A stretch of DNA of 64,000 bases from assembly GCA_021399435.1 (NCBI GenBank), contig JAJTUP010000048.1, forward strand, positions 124,001 through 188,000, given 5' to 3'. The stretch comes from Diaporthe sp. PMI_573. Lineage: Eukaryota; Ascomycota; Sordariomycetes; Diaporthales; Diaporthaceae. The notes beneath the pieces were generated by a model. That model had not been told where the DNA came from, searched no databases, and was given only the letters and a program-made list of their open reading frames with translations. Numbering within the stretch: position 1 is the first letter of the stretch; each line of letters starts with the position of its first letter. A program made the position numbers and the translations under genes. This document shows positions 23,301-34,520 of this stretch, one piece after another.

Positions 23301-23555
23301 GATGTAATCCCAGATGCTACATGTGGTGGTCGAAAGGTATAAAAACAACCTGCTGATTCAGAGGGCAGGATACCCCAGCAACTGACAAATCATCGTTGCA
23401 AGATACCACGGGGATTTTTGTCAAGTTCTCACATGTGATTCTGAACCGTACAAAGGATGCGCTGCTGGTCAAGTCAAGCTGGCTGTCTCCGCGGTCTTCA
23501 GCCAAGCAGCATCCCCTGCCAGCCACCACGGTGTGACAAAGCCCAGGCCCAGCTC
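20317..23555. other. Long intergenic region upstream of the glucan synthase gene
   Basis: About 3.2 kb. No ORF here shows a recognisable domain, splice pattern or signal peptide; the longest (about 230 codons near 21320-22018, minus strand) is GC-rich and featureless. It probably holds a long glucan synthase promoter on the 20.3-kb side and the 3' flank of the acetyltransferase gene on the other. Confidence 0.45.
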
Positions 23556-24368
23556 TTATCCCCGATGGTAGTTGTCCTTCGACTCCTCAAAGTAGTGTGC
23601 CATCTCCATCCCAGAGTTGTGGTATCCACATTTGACATAGAACGGTTCATTCTGAGGGCCACAATTGAGGATATTCTTGTAGCAGCCGACATTCTTGCCG
23701 ATTGAATCCAGAGCTTGTATCATTTTCAGTCCCAGGCCCCTGCCTTGTAGCTCCTTGGAGACTGCAGTATTTAGAGTCAGCGATCAAAGAACCAATGCAG
23801 TAGCTTTGTACGAGTCGGGGGAGGAAAGGGATACGAGGTGGTCATAATATATCTCAAAGCCAGTAGCGTGACAGCCTCTTTGAGGCATACTTATACCACA
23901 AATAGAAGAGGCTTTCTCTTGAAGGGTTAAGATTTTATCCAAAAGCTGCTTACTGGCGATCTCTTCCACGTGTCCAACAAGTCCTCGGTTGTGGATGCTG
24001 AACACCATTATTCTGTATGAGCTCTCTGTGTCTAAGTGAAAAAGGTTGGGAAAAGGTATGTGATTGGCAGAGGGATATCAGACGTACAACTTGCGCTCCA
24101 CAACCAAGGACCCTGTGCCAACAATGCGGTCTTTGTACTCAATGGCCAATAGGTAGTAGGTCCCAGCTGCCTCAACCATCTCGTCGAACCGGCTGTTCCA
24201 CTCTTCCTCGGTGAGATCGCCAACCCATGTTAACACCCTCAGGCAGTCTAGGTAGCCTCTCTTGAAATCTTGACGGTGCAATGGCCGGATGGTGAAGCCC
24301 GCCGGCAGGGACGATACAATCTCACCAGAGAGGAGGGACGGGGAGAACAAGGGCTCATGGTCTGCCAT
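23556..24368 (-). CDS. gna1: Glucosamine-6-phosphate N-acetyltransferase
   Basis: Exons 24368-24088, 23997-23954 and 23761-23556 give 176 aa, the normal size. It transfers acetyl from acetyl-CoA to glucosamine 6-phosphate, a step toward UDP-GlcNAc, the precursor for chitin, GPI anchors and N-glycans. The GNAT fold is visible: LLAIEYKDRIVGTGSLVVERKF, then NRGLVGHVEEIAI, the acetyl-CoA loop ELQGRGLGLKMI, and the family-specific NVGCYKNILNCGPQNEPFYV with KCGYHNSGMEM at the C-terminus. Intron 1 (24087-23998) is ordinary; acceptor TTCAG at 23998 is chosen because it restores RKFIHNRG, whereas an acceptor further upstream would insert four extra residues. Intron 2 is a family-1 introner. It lies 3.2 kb from the glucan synthase, so two wall-polysaccharide genes are neighbours. 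Confidence 0.92.
23762..23953 (-). mobile_element. Family-1 introner (gna1 intron 2)
   Basis: 192 nt. Donor GTAAGCAGCTTTTGGATAA, end CTGACTCTAAATACTGCAG. Phase 1, directly before the acetyl-CoA-binding exon (EIA/ISKELQGRG). It carries the family block AGAAAGCCTC...GAGATATATTATGACCACC in diverged form. Confidence 0.88.
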
Positions 24369-24772
24369 TTTCGCACTTCAAAGTCCAATAAGAAGAAGAG
24401 TTTCCAAGTACTCAAATTGAATGTGCTGTAATCGGGCTGGAGAACATGCGTGGCCTTGAGGCGACTGAGTGCCCAGGTGATCTTCGTGGATGGCGTTGAG
24501 GTTGCTACCGAAGGCCGTAGGCATTTTTGCCGGCAGCAGCCGGATAAGCGTCTCCGACGAAGGGGGTTAGGTCTACGGTCTACAATGGGAGGAGCAGGGT
24601 TTACCCCGGGGAATCAACCATCTGCACACGTCCATGTCATCCATGTGTACTTTCAGTTTTGTTTCTGATATCGGCATGTTATTGCTGCCATTGCTTCCAA
24701 AATCGAAAAATTGTGCGGGAATCCTTCTGCATGTTGGTCTGGTCATTTTAATTTTCATGGGGTCTGTTGGAC
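24369..24772. promoter_or_regulatory. Divergent intergenic region between gna1 and the dead oxidase
   Basis: 404 nt separating two gene starts that point away from each other, so it contains the gna1 promoter. No sharp TATA box or known operator was identified. Confidence 0.4.
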
Positions 24773-24912
24773 ATGGGCGCGGTCGCCACCAGCCTCGACC
24801 TACTGCTGGAACAGTCCTCAGTGCCGTCTGTTTTCCCGGACGCCCCGGAATTCAAGAAATTGGCCCACTCTTACAATGTAAGTCGAGTCTTTTCGTACAG
24901 ACCGGCCGCTAT

Positions 24913-25101
24913 ATAAGCAACTTTTGGATACAATCTTTACCCCTTCAAGAAAAAAACATACCCCGTCTTTAGCCCATACAACAAAGACTCAACGGGCTGC
25001 AGGTTTTAGAACAGGCTGTGGCCACCTTGTGGCTCACTCCTCACCATATTGGCATGAAGCTGCTTCTTTGGTTCTTTGATAACTGACTCTGAATGCTGTA
25101 G
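24913..25101 (+). mobile_element. Family-1 introner with dead donor (oxidase pseudogene)
   Basis: 189 nt, the modal family length. It begins ATAAGCAACTTTTGGATAC where all other copies begin GTAAGC, and ends GACTCTGAATGCTGTAG. The exon before it reads in frame to RPAAI and the exon after it resumes AYLKNDDHVVDA, so the original boundary is clear. Donor +1 G-to-A would abolish normal splicing. Confidence 0.88.
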
Positions 25102-26580
25102 TGCTTACCTGAAGAATGACGACCATGTTGTCGACGCGATCAAATCTGCCAGAGCCCACGGCCTAAAGGTCTAAACCATGTGAGGTGGGCATAGTTACGC
25201 TGCATATAGCTCTGGTGGCCAGGACGGCAGCCTCATAATATATATGAAGAATTTCTCTACTGTCAACCTCAACACCAAGAGAAGTAACGCTGTTGTTGGC
25301 GCGGGTGTTCGTTTGGGACAGCTTGCGACAGAGCTTTTCTGCCAGGGGAGACGAGCCGTCCCCCATGGGACGATTTAAGAATGTTGGAGTGGCTGGTAAT
25401 TTCTCGCATCGGGGCTACGGGTACCAATCGAGAGCATGGGGTCTGGCTCTGGACTCAATTTGCATCCTGGATGTGGGCCTGGCTGATTTAGACTGCTGCA
25501 CGTCACGGCGACCGCCTATCCCGAACTCTTCTACGCCTTTCGTGGAGCCGGCGACTCGTTTGGTGTCATCCTTTGTTTTCATATTAGGGCGATTCAGGCT
25601 CCTGAGGAGGTTGTTCTTCTCTCATACGATATCGAAGGCATCGTCGAGGACGTTGATGAAGCTACTACTGCCTTTCTGAATATCCAGCGGGTTGTACAGG
25701 ACTTACAGGACTCAGATGCCAACATCATCGACCGTGGCCTTTTCTTCGGCTTCTACACATCCTGATATATAAGCCGGTTGGACAGCTGCTCAGAGGACGG
25801 ATTATGACATGGTTGACGACTATGATGGCTCTGAAGAGTCAATGTGTGACTACTTCCCTGATTATGATGCAGAGGAGGATGACCAATCTGAATACATACA
25901 CAATGGGTCATGGACGATATTGGGGTGTATTCATGAGGGACCAAGAGGTCTTTGAGGCCAATTTAAGCATTTCGCGCCCATTTACTACCTTTTCGTCATG
26001 CATCTTGGTGCTGGGTTTCTTCTCACGGTAGCTGAGAGGCTAACTGGCTTGACTCACTGCAATGTACAGATCGCACCAGCCCTTCTCGGTGGCTTCAAGC
26101 GAGCTGTTGAGAAGTTCGTGCAAACCATGGCGTGGCTGGATGCTCTAGCTTGGTTCTCAGGAAATATTTCCAACGATGCTACAGAGGAGGCATTTGACAA
26201 TTTCTACGCCCAGAGCGGGCTCATTCCGGAGCACGCTCCGCTCATCGAGAAGTTCGTCCGAGCCTACTTCGAGACATGCGGAGCGCAAGTCTTGACCCAT
26301 CCCAAGTCAGTTCTCACCTCGCCAGCACGTTCTCGCTCCACTATATCGTGCTAAGTATTTTCCCGCAAAGTCCTGGTATGCTGTCATCAACCTTCATGGA
26401 GGCCTTGACTCTCAAATATCTGTGCCTGCCAGCACATCGGCATACACTCATCGAGAGACGTTGTGGATGATCCAAAACTATGGATTCTCAACCAACCATC
26501 TTCCACCTTTGCTAGACTTCACAAAAGCTGTGATTACACGTCTTACTGGTGCCGTCAGAGCTGGCGTTCCCGCATCATCC

Positions 26581-26679
26581 GTGCCATTCTTATCCTTTCA
26601 CGAATCCCCGTCTTTCATGTTTTTGAAATGTTCCAGGCGCACACTTTAGAACCCGCAACAGGTGACTAACACGTACTAG
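26581..26679 (+). mobile_element. Family-2 introner (oxidase pseudogene)
   Basis: 99 nt. Donor GTGCCATTCTTATCC, core CCCCGTCTTTCATGTTTTTG, AAATGTTCCAGGCGCA, branch CAGGTGACTAACACG and acceptor TAG. Four bases of the family donor region are missing compared with 15131-15233. Confidence 0.85.
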
Positions 26680-27012
26680 GTCTTTGGGAGCAGAGCCAAA
26701 TTATCCCGACCCAGACATTGAAACTTCCTCTGAATTGTTTATCATTTAATGATCCAGACCTCCTTTACATAATTACTACAAATGTAGTAACTGTAGTAGG
26801 AATTGCGTCATAAACATCCACCGCACTCAAATTTATCATGCAGATTATTAAAAACAACAACTTTATTCATTTTTATATCCATACTGCCTATGAAGGAGGC
26901 TCGTGACGTGGCATACAGCATGCACTACGGTCACGGCGCGATGAGGCGTCTCGAGGCCCTTAAGAAAGAGATTGACCCATCTGAAGGTTTTGGGAACCCC
27001 CGATCGATTCGA

Positions 27013-28373
27013 CCGAGGGTGAACCGTCAAATGGACCAAAGGTTTTCGGGCCTGGTTGCGTGCTGCGATCGCTGTCGAGCTTTTCTTTTCTACGACTGGC
27101 GGGATGAGCACTTCCCTAATCACTCCCAGATTGATTCTCAGGAAGAGGAAGCAATCCAACCTCAGCCTTTACCTCACAATATGACGGGCTTATCATTTCT
27201 TGGCCAGTATCATCGCCACCGGCTACTCAACTGTGATCTGCCTACCGGCAGAGAACACCACACCTTCCAACTCCTTCCACTCACCCGTGACTGATCCTTG
27301 ACAAACTCCTATAATTCTAATGGCCCCCACGCAATCAGGTGCCGGCCCCTAGCAAGACTGGTTTGTCGTTTATGAAGTATAGCGGCCGCTCGTCACTCGT
27401 CAGTATTCACCATTATCTACCTTACTCCGGGCTTGAAGAGCTCCTTGGGAGTGGGATGAAGTCTAGCCCTGATATTGCTGCTGCCAGTCCCTTCAATACA
27501 GCGGGGAACAGACCTTCCGTAATGAGATGCAGGGACTCCTTACTTGCAGCGCGGTACCGCAGTTCTCCGAGTATCGGACACTGGTCTAGGATTCTTAATT
27601 TGGATCTGTAACTCACTGCAGCCATGGTAGCCCCTGGCTTCTACGTTGCCGTGATGGACTTCATCGCGTTCGCCGCGTCAAAACGGTGAAACGCCACTGT
27701 TCAAGCCTTCTACCAGAGCCTCAACCTGATTTAATGCAGTTGAACGAACCACCCAAGCCATCTGAATTCTTGGCAAAGAAGATGTTTATAAACTGATTCG
27801 GGGATGAGTAACTAGGCAGGAATGAACGTACTGAACACGGTTGCAAAGTCAATTGAAGACAAAGGTACCGACCGACCTGTGGACAAACTGGGTAGGGCTA
27901 TACAATAACTTGCATTTAGACCAATTCTCATTCCGTCTCCTGGGAGCCGCTAATAGTGTAATTAAACTTAAACGCCATCTTTGAGTAGGAGGGGACGAGG
28001 CTCACTCACCGGGCCACGCTACGCTTAGTTTTGTACCTTGTGTCTTGGTCGATTCTGTTCTGTTGCGAAACCATAGTTCTTCCTCATTCATTTGCATATG
28101 ACCATTATGTGTCAAAGGGCACTGAGGTCCCATAGCACCTCAATCGATGCTGCCCAACATCAGCGAGCTCGTACGTATATGGCTATCTTAATTCCGCGAA
28201 CGTCACATGGATAAAAATCAATATGCGAGGGGGTATCCTGAGCCTTGCGGGTACCTTCTGCCAGCGCAACATAAAATAGATCACACCCATAACTCGTCTC
28301 TAATTCCCGGATGCAGAAGAATGCCACCGAGGCCATTGCGGAACGCAAGATTCGTCGCCTCCACAACACTATA
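27013..28373. other. Intergenic region
   Basis: About 1.36 kb between the pseudogene and the 3' end of the glutamine-synthetase-like gene. Short ORFs only, none with recognisable features. Confidence 0.45.
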
Positions 28374-29983
28374 TTACACCGTCTCAATGTAACGTTTCAT
28401 TTCCCTGCAAGGCAGTTAGCGATCCACGTCCATGGCCAGACAACCGCCGGGAGGAGATACTGTAGGTCAGCGGCGATCGAGACTTACCAGTCCGTGACGG
28501 CTTCATCCCACAGCCGAATTTCATGCTCCCTCGTTCCCCCGAAATGCTCGACGAACTCGTCTCCAAAGACCTCACGTGCGATGCTTTCTTTCCGGGTAAA
28601 GCGCTCCACAGCATCTTTGAGGCTCTTTGCCAACCGCTCGCCATGATCAGACTCTCCACCGGTGTCATCGCCCTTGCCCAGAGGCGGGCATGGAATCTCC
28701 AATTTCTTTTCAACCCCTCTGATTCCACAGCCAAGGATGGCCGCGTAAACATAGAAGGGATTCGCGTCAGCTCCTGGAACGCGGACCTCGAACCGGGTAG
28801 CGCCAGGTTTCGATGTTGGTGGTGCAATGATGCGGATGGACGCAGCCCTGTGCTCTAAGCCCCACGAGACGGTCACGGGCGCCCAAAAGTTCTCAACCAG
28901 ACGCTTGTAGCTGTTGATAGTTGGGGCAAATATGGGCATGATATCTGGCAAGCCCTCTAGGAGACCGGCCAGGAAATGCCGACCAGTGTCGGAAAGATGA
29001 GCGACATCAGGCCAGGGGGGGGAGGAATCCGGGGTCTCACGGACGAGGAGGTTCTTGCCGTCCTTGTCAATAAGGGACACGTGCATGTGACCAGAGTTGC
29101 CGGGGAGGCCCTGCTTTGGCTTCGCCATAAAACAGGGCGTGACGTTGTACTTGGTTGCGACGGACTTGACGACGTACTTAAACAGGCTTGCACGATCAGC
29201 CATGCCCGAGACTTCGCCAAACTCAAGGGCAGCCTCGTAGACACCAGGGCCGCTCTCTGTGTGCCAACCCTCAATGTTGCAACGGAAAGCCTCGCAAGTA
29301 TTGAAAATGTCATAGTAATAGTCCTTGTTGTGAACCGGCCTCGTTACGCTGTAACCGAACATGCCCTCGGTCAAGGAAGGTAGGTGGTGTGTCGGGTTCT
29401 CTTTGAGGTAGGTTGCTGCCGATTGGCTGTCGTCCGGCGTCTTGAACTGGTAGAACTCATATTCGGCTGAGGGAGACGGAGACGAGTCAGTGATCGGGGG
29501 TCTACCTGCAACCGTGTAACCATTGTAGAGTTGCTTACCTCCTGCCATGGCCCCCCAGCTCTTCTCAGCCAGCTTGTCGACCTGCCTCTTGAGAAGCGAC
29601 CTTGGGCAAGCGCTCAGTGGCTCCTCGGTGTCGGGGTCATGGAAGCTGACCAGAAAGAAAGGCACATTGTCCTCCCAGGGGATCCTGCGGAAGCTGGACA
29701 AGTCCGGGATGGCAATAACGTCCCGGTAGCCATTCTCCTTGTTGCTGATCTTGAGCTCCTTGAAATAGGTCTGGTCATGCATGTCCCAGCCAAAGATCAC
29801 GGAGCAGAAGCCAAAGCCAGATTTTGCGATGGAGAGGAACTTCTTCTTGGAGACCAGCTTTCCACGCAGGACACCGTCTACGTCGACCCCGGCAAGCTTG
29901 ACGCTGTTGTCATCTGCGAGGATGGAGGGGAGAGACTCGATGGTGATGTCGTTGCCATCGGGCGAGGGCTTTCCGGCAGCCAT
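28374..29983 (-). CDS. Glutamine-synthetase-like enzyme (type I / FluG-PuuA-like)
   Basis: Exons 29983-29539, 29466-28488 and 28404-28374 give 484 aa. The family's N-terminal beta-grasp part (VKLAGVDVDGVLRGKLVSKKKF) and catalytic part are complete: MAGAEYEFYQF (metal-binding glutamates), GPGVYEAALEFG, GNSGHMHVSLIDKDGKNL (GxxxHxH type), FWAPVTVSWGLEHRAASIR and FEVRVPGADANPF. These enzymes couple ATP hydrolysis to amide formation between glutamate and an amine. The FluG-like fungal branch lacks demonstrated classical glutamine synthesis, so the substrate is open. Intron 2 (28487-28405, donor GTAAGT, branch GCTAACT) adds the short conserved end WEMKRYIETV. Intron 1 (29538-29467) is 72 nt with no stop codon, so retention would insert 24 residues in frame just before AEYEF. 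No introner is present. Confidence 0.85.
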
Positions 29984-31317
29984 AATGCGTATGCGTGCCC
30001 TTTGAACTGTTTACTGTGCGACTAGACGAGGAAGCCAGAATTTGCGAGGCGCAACGAAGGCTCATGCAACGTGGAGGAATTGCGCGAGTGAGCAGTCTAG
30101 TCTGGGGCCGGGAGGTAGCAGAAGGGCGAGAAGGAATGGACCCGTTCCCGTGAGTCCCTTTCAGCTTGAGACTGGGAGACACGGCGTAGATAGTAGCCCC
30201 GGCGGGGGGGGGTTGGATCTCGTGGGGCTTGCTGATCCCTCGCAGCGAGACACGGTGCCAGGGTTATAGCGTGCCTGCGTAAGTGTATGTAGGTTAGGTG
30301 CAGATAAGCTCACCCCGAGATCGCAACGTCATTGGTGGTACGTGCCCAGTCTCGAGCAGGTACCGTCAGACGGCCTAGTGCGAACCTGGGTATCTACCTA
30401 GGTACCTAGGTACCCGTCAAGAATGCCCCTCATCCAGAAGGGGTACGTGCCAGCCCTTATCTGCTCGATGCCCCTCATTGATATTGGAGCTCTCCCTTCG
30501 CAGCCTCACAATGTTGAGCTGTCCCAATGACAGCTTTGGGGCACGCCCGTTCAGCCCGAGAACAAGGTGACGAGCAGTCCTCACGAGGCACACACACACC
30601 GATTCACCCGCCCATAGCATAGCCTCGGTGCTTGTTTCGGCGTGTCCCAGTTCCCCGTGCTTGTCCCCACCCTGGGTGTTGTGTGCAGTACCCGATCCGG
30701 TCCGGTGATGGCCCGCGGGCGGCCGAGTCAGGGACTGTGCTCGCATGAGGCATTGACTGATAAGAGCCCACGATAGTGCTTGTACTTCCTTGGACGGCGA
30801 CAGGTCGACAGCGGTGGATGCTGGATGGCTTCCAAGGATGCATCGATGTCTTGACAATTCCGTCACGTACACGGCCGCATGGCCGGCTGGCGGATGGGCC
30901 GTGTGGAATTTGTTGTCAGAACAAATCCTGTCACAGGCGAGACGACCGACCCCCAATGTCCAATCAGCCCCGCGAGATGACAATCACATACTCGGCGTGC
31001 GTACCACAGGTGCTGTTCCGTAGTTAAAATGATACGAGACGGCTCGGGAGCAACCGCCGACAACGGAAGCTGCAGCTATCTACCTAGGTACCCATCCACC
31101 CACCCGCAGTCTCACAGCGTGTCCACTGGCTTCATCTTGGTCGTCTTCGCCGCTCCCTCCCTCTTGCTCGCTCTTGACAGCTTACCAGTAGGCACTCGCC
31201 CGTGACCCCCGCCCCGCCCCAGACTCGCCCGTTCAACGCTTGACCAGACTGCCCACCCCTGCCGCGACAGCATCACTTGCCCCTCTTGAGACCACGCCGG
31301 CAAACCACCGAAGCAAC
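29984..31317. promoter_or_regulatory. Divergent intergenic region with TACCTAGGTA palindromes
   Basis: About 1.3 kb between two divergent genes. It holds a run of overlapping TACCTAGGTA palindromes (about 30394-30415) and a further one at 31081-31090, 235 nt upstream of the SDR start codon. An eight-base G run lies near 30206. No gene is supportable. Confidence 0.45.
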
Positions 31318-32325
31318 ATGGCACGCCTCTCTGGGAAGAACGCCATCATCACCGGCGCTGCTGGGTGAGAATCTTCTGCCTCTGGCTCCGGGGCCTGGCC
31401 CTTCCCCGCTGCGCCCCCTCCCCGTCCCGTTCGCTGACCAACATGGCCCTCAATTCAGTGGCATCGGCCTCGAGACCTCCATCCTATTTGCCAAGGAGGG
31501 CGCCAACGTCCTCATGGCCGACATCTCCGCCCCAGCCCTCGAGAAGGCCAAGGCCAAGGTGCTGCAGCTCGTGCCCTCGGCCAGCGTGGACACCGCCCTC
31601 TGTGATGTCTCCAAGGAGGCCCAGGTCCAGGCCCTGGTCGAGAAGCTCGACTCGGCCGGCGGCCTGGACGTCATGTTCAACAACGCGGGCATCATGCACG
31701 GCAGGGACGCCGACGCCGTCGAGACCCCCGAGGAGATCTGGGACCTGACCCAGAACATCAACGTCAAGGGCGTGTGGTTCGGCTGCAAGCACGCCGTTCT
31801 GTCCCTGCGCCGCCACAAGAAGACAAGGGGCTCCGTCATCAACACCGCCTCCGTCGTCGCCCTGGTCGGCGCTGCCACCCCGCAGCTCGCCTACACCGCG
31901 TCCAAGGGGGCGGTACTGGCCCTGACCAGGGAGCTCGCCATGGTCCACGCCCGCGACGGCTACCGCTTCAACAGCCTGTGCCCCGCGCCCCTAAACACCC
32001 CGCTGCTCCAGGACTGGCTGGGCGACGACAAGGAGAAGAGACTCAGGCGCGAGATCCACTTCCCCACCGGCCGGTTCGGTGAGGCTGTTGAGCAGGCCCA
32101 GGCGGTCTTGTTCCTGGCGAGCGATGAGAGCAGCTTCGTCAATGGCCACGTGAGTGATGCCCTACGCGGCCGTGAAAGCACGTTTTAGAGGTAGCAGACA
32201 CTGACGGTTGGATCATCTAGGACATGGTTGTTGATGGTGGCATGACCAAGGCCTATGTCACACCTGAAGGGCCCGCCAGCGCGGCACCCGTCAACAACGC
32301 GCTCAAGGACTCCTTGGACGCATAA
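31318..32325 (+). CDS. Short-chain dehydrogenase/reductase
   Basis: Exons 31318-31364, 31459-32149 and 32221-32325 give 280 aa, a classical SDR of normal length. Cofactor motif TGAAGGIG (TGxxxGxG) spans the first intron, NNAG is present, the active site has the catalytic Ser in NTASVV followed by YTASK (YxxxK), and the C-terminus ends DMVVDGGMTKAYVTPEGP. The acidic residue after strand 2 (MADIS) suggests NAD(H) preference. The substrate cannot be told. It lies tail to tail with the 2-methylisocitrate lyase gene, 304 nt apart. GC-rich third positions fit a well-expressed gene. Confidence 0.88.
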
Positions 32326-32629
32326 AGTAGTACGGAAGGCATGGTATGACGAATTTCACTTGCAGGTCCATGAATCTATACCAAAGCTGGTGGAATGAGG
32401 CCAAATGATTGCTGCGTGTAGATGTATATGCCCACCGGCAGTGCGTCTGACCAACGTGGCAGGCACGTGGAACTCGGAAGACCTTGACATCACCCAATAA
32501 GCTGCGCCGTGACCAACTTGTAGGCTCCTTGATGTGTCCGCTGCAAGCCTCTGATTTCCGCCATGACGCCCCTCGCCCAGTGTGGTCCTTCTTCCCCTCG
32601 CTGCTGGAAATGCTATCGATGTGGCATCC

Positions 32630-34520
32630 TCAAAACTGGCCTTCAGTATTTCCCTCACCCATGCTCTTGCTCCCTGAGCTCCCACTCTGGATGGCACCAA
32701 CAATGCCATCCATGTAGCTGGCACCGCTCCACTTCTGGTGCGTCAACACATCGACGCCAAGCTCCTTCTCGCGCCTCTGCACCAGGTTCACATACGCCAG
32801 CATGCCATCCCTTTTGAACTCCCTCGCCAGCTCGCTCGTGATCGTCGCCGTGCTGTGTAACCCTGCGAGGGAGATCAACTGTATGACGAAGCCCTCCTTT
32901 GCGATATCCCAAATGAATGACTTGAGCTTGTCCTCGGTGAATCCATGGGCCATCCAGTTGAAGGACGGGCTCAGGTTGTACACCAGGCCCTTGCCAGGGT
33001 ACACAGCTCTGACAGCACGCCCGAGCTTGGTGCAGGTTTCGACATTAGGGTCTCCCGTCTCCACCCAGAGCAGATCTGCGTACGGCCCGAATGCAATTGA
33101 CCTCTTTGTCGCGGCTTCCATGCCAGCTTTGTAGTGGTAAAAGCCCTCGCGCGTGCGAGGCACGTCCCAGTCGAAGTAAACCTCCTTACCTCCCGGGGTG
33201 AGGCTCGCAGCGAGGGCACGCCGCCCGGTAAGTCCCATGCCGCGGTGCTCCCTGACTGTTGTCTCATACTTTGCGACACCGCCCCCCTCTGCCCTGAGGT
33301 GCGCCACAGCCGCCTCGTCGAAAGTGACCAGCTTCGTCTTCTTGACCCACTCGGCCTCGAACGCGTCGATCTCCGGCCCCGAGGCGCCGGCGGCTTCCAT
33401 CTCCTGCAGGGTTTCAGCCAGAGACTTGAGGCTGGGGTCCGCCACTCCCAGGATGAACTCGTGGTCGCGCACGTCGACGGAGCTGCTCAGCAGCTTGCCG
33501 CTCTCGGAGTCCGTGCGGGCGATGACGAGGTTCTCGGAGCCCATGACATCCCACTGGAAGCGCGCCGCGACAAGGCGGTTGATGTGCTCCCCAATAGGGA
33601 CGAGGACCTTGCCGGCGAGATGGCCGCACTTCTTGCCGCCGTGGAGCTGGTCCTCGAAGTGGACAGCCGCTGCACCATTCTCGGCGAACAGCTTGGCCAG
33701 CTTCAACACCGCCGTCAGGCCGCCGTGACCCGTGTCACCATCAGCAACGATAGGCCTGAAATAATCGACATACGGTGCCTTGGCCCGCTCCGAGGGGCTG
33801 AGCTTCCTCCGCAGGTCCCATTGTTTGCGGTCGTGCATGGACTGGGCCTTGAACATGCGCTGGACTTGGTTCGGTACGGTGTTGTAGGGGTAGTCGCCAA
33901 AGTCTGGGGAGACCTCGTTGGTGGAGGTCAGGGTGGAGGAGCATGCCCAGCCGGAGAGGTAGAGGACCTCTTGGTGAGGGGCTTGTTGGGTCATCTGGAC
34001 AGGGTCGATGGCGCCCACTGCGGAGAAGACACGCATGACACATCAGCACAGGCTCGAGATGCATGGGATACAAAATGAGGCGTTAGATTGACCGCTCACT
34101 GGTGTGGATAGGCTCGCCGGCGCTCAACCTCTCCTGGACCAAGTCCCACAGCTTCCTGGCCATCAGGGAGCTAGGATAGCTCTGCTGGAGAGAGCCTCGT
34201 TTGGACACGACATCTGCGGCAGTATATGGCCGCTTGATGCCGGCGTACCTTGGGGTGGACCACCATTCCTCGACGTCTCTGGTCTGCTGTTGGTAGAGGG
34301 CATCTTCAGGTGGGCCAGCCTTGTCTTGCTCTGGAAGGACGTGGAAGGAGTCTGATGGGAGCGAGCTGGTTATAGGCGGGGAAACAGCTTGGAGCGGAGC
34401 CATGCCAGGTGCGGTTGAGGACCAGAGTCGTCCTGGGCCCGGACGGGCTGGGGCGCGGGTGGTCGTGGACAATCTAGTCGCTGTCCTCTTGGGGAGCGAG
34501 GCCGATAGTCTGCGCAGCAT
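32630..34520 (-). CDS. mcl1: Mitochondrial 2-methylisocitrate lyase
   Basis: Exons 34520-34100 and 34017-32630 give 602 aa. The first about 40 residues are Arg/Ser/Thr-rich with few acids ([20 protein letters not shown]), a mitochondrial presequence. The rest is an isocitrate-lyase-fold enzyme with the active-site motif [13 protein letters not shown] (K-K-C-G-H). Fungal paralogues with a mitochondrial presequence and Leu after KKCGH are 2-methylisocitrate lyases, which split 2-methylisocitrate into pyruvate and succinate; glyoxylate-cycle isocitrate lyase usually has KKCGHM and is peroxisomal. The divergent neighbour, a 2-methylcitrate synthase, supports this. Together they run the methylcitrate cycle that detoxifies propionyl-CoA from odd-chain fatty acids and branched amino acids. 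The intron (34099-34018) joins EPIHT to MGAIDP. Confidence 0.9.

Larger units (their letters stand above)
24773..27012 (+). pseudogene. Berberine-bridge-type FAD oxidase pseudogene
   Basis: Family features appear in order but in different frames. The start is MGAVATSLDLLLEQSSVPS...HSYNV...RPAAI. After the introner comes DDHVVDAIKSARAHGLKV, then TAA (25172) and TGA (25181), and then the FAD-attachment motif GGHSYAAYSSGGQDGS. This is followed by VRLGQLATELF, a frameshift near 25370, NVGVAGNFSHRGYGY and AYPELFYAFRGAGDSFGVIL. GLFFGFYTS ends at a TGA (25763). IAPALLGGFKRAVEKFV is followed by YFPAKSWYAVINLHGG, and the C-terminal MHYGHGAMRRLEALKKEI lies near 26920. Two introners lie in it (24913-25101 and 26581-26679). 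The first stop fits a CAA-to-TAA change. The live ancestor would have been a secreted or cytosolic carbohydrate or alkaloid oxidase. Confidence 0.8.

Noticed and set aside
33134..34078. A 314-codon open frame on the + strand over the methylisocitrate lyase gene
   Set aside because: Shadow of a GC3-rich gene on the other strand; no domain or start context.
32630..34520. Glyoxylate-cycle isocitrate lyase
   Set aside because: Mitochondrial-type presequence, KKCGHL motif and divergent methylcitrate synthase favour 2-methylisocitrate lyase.
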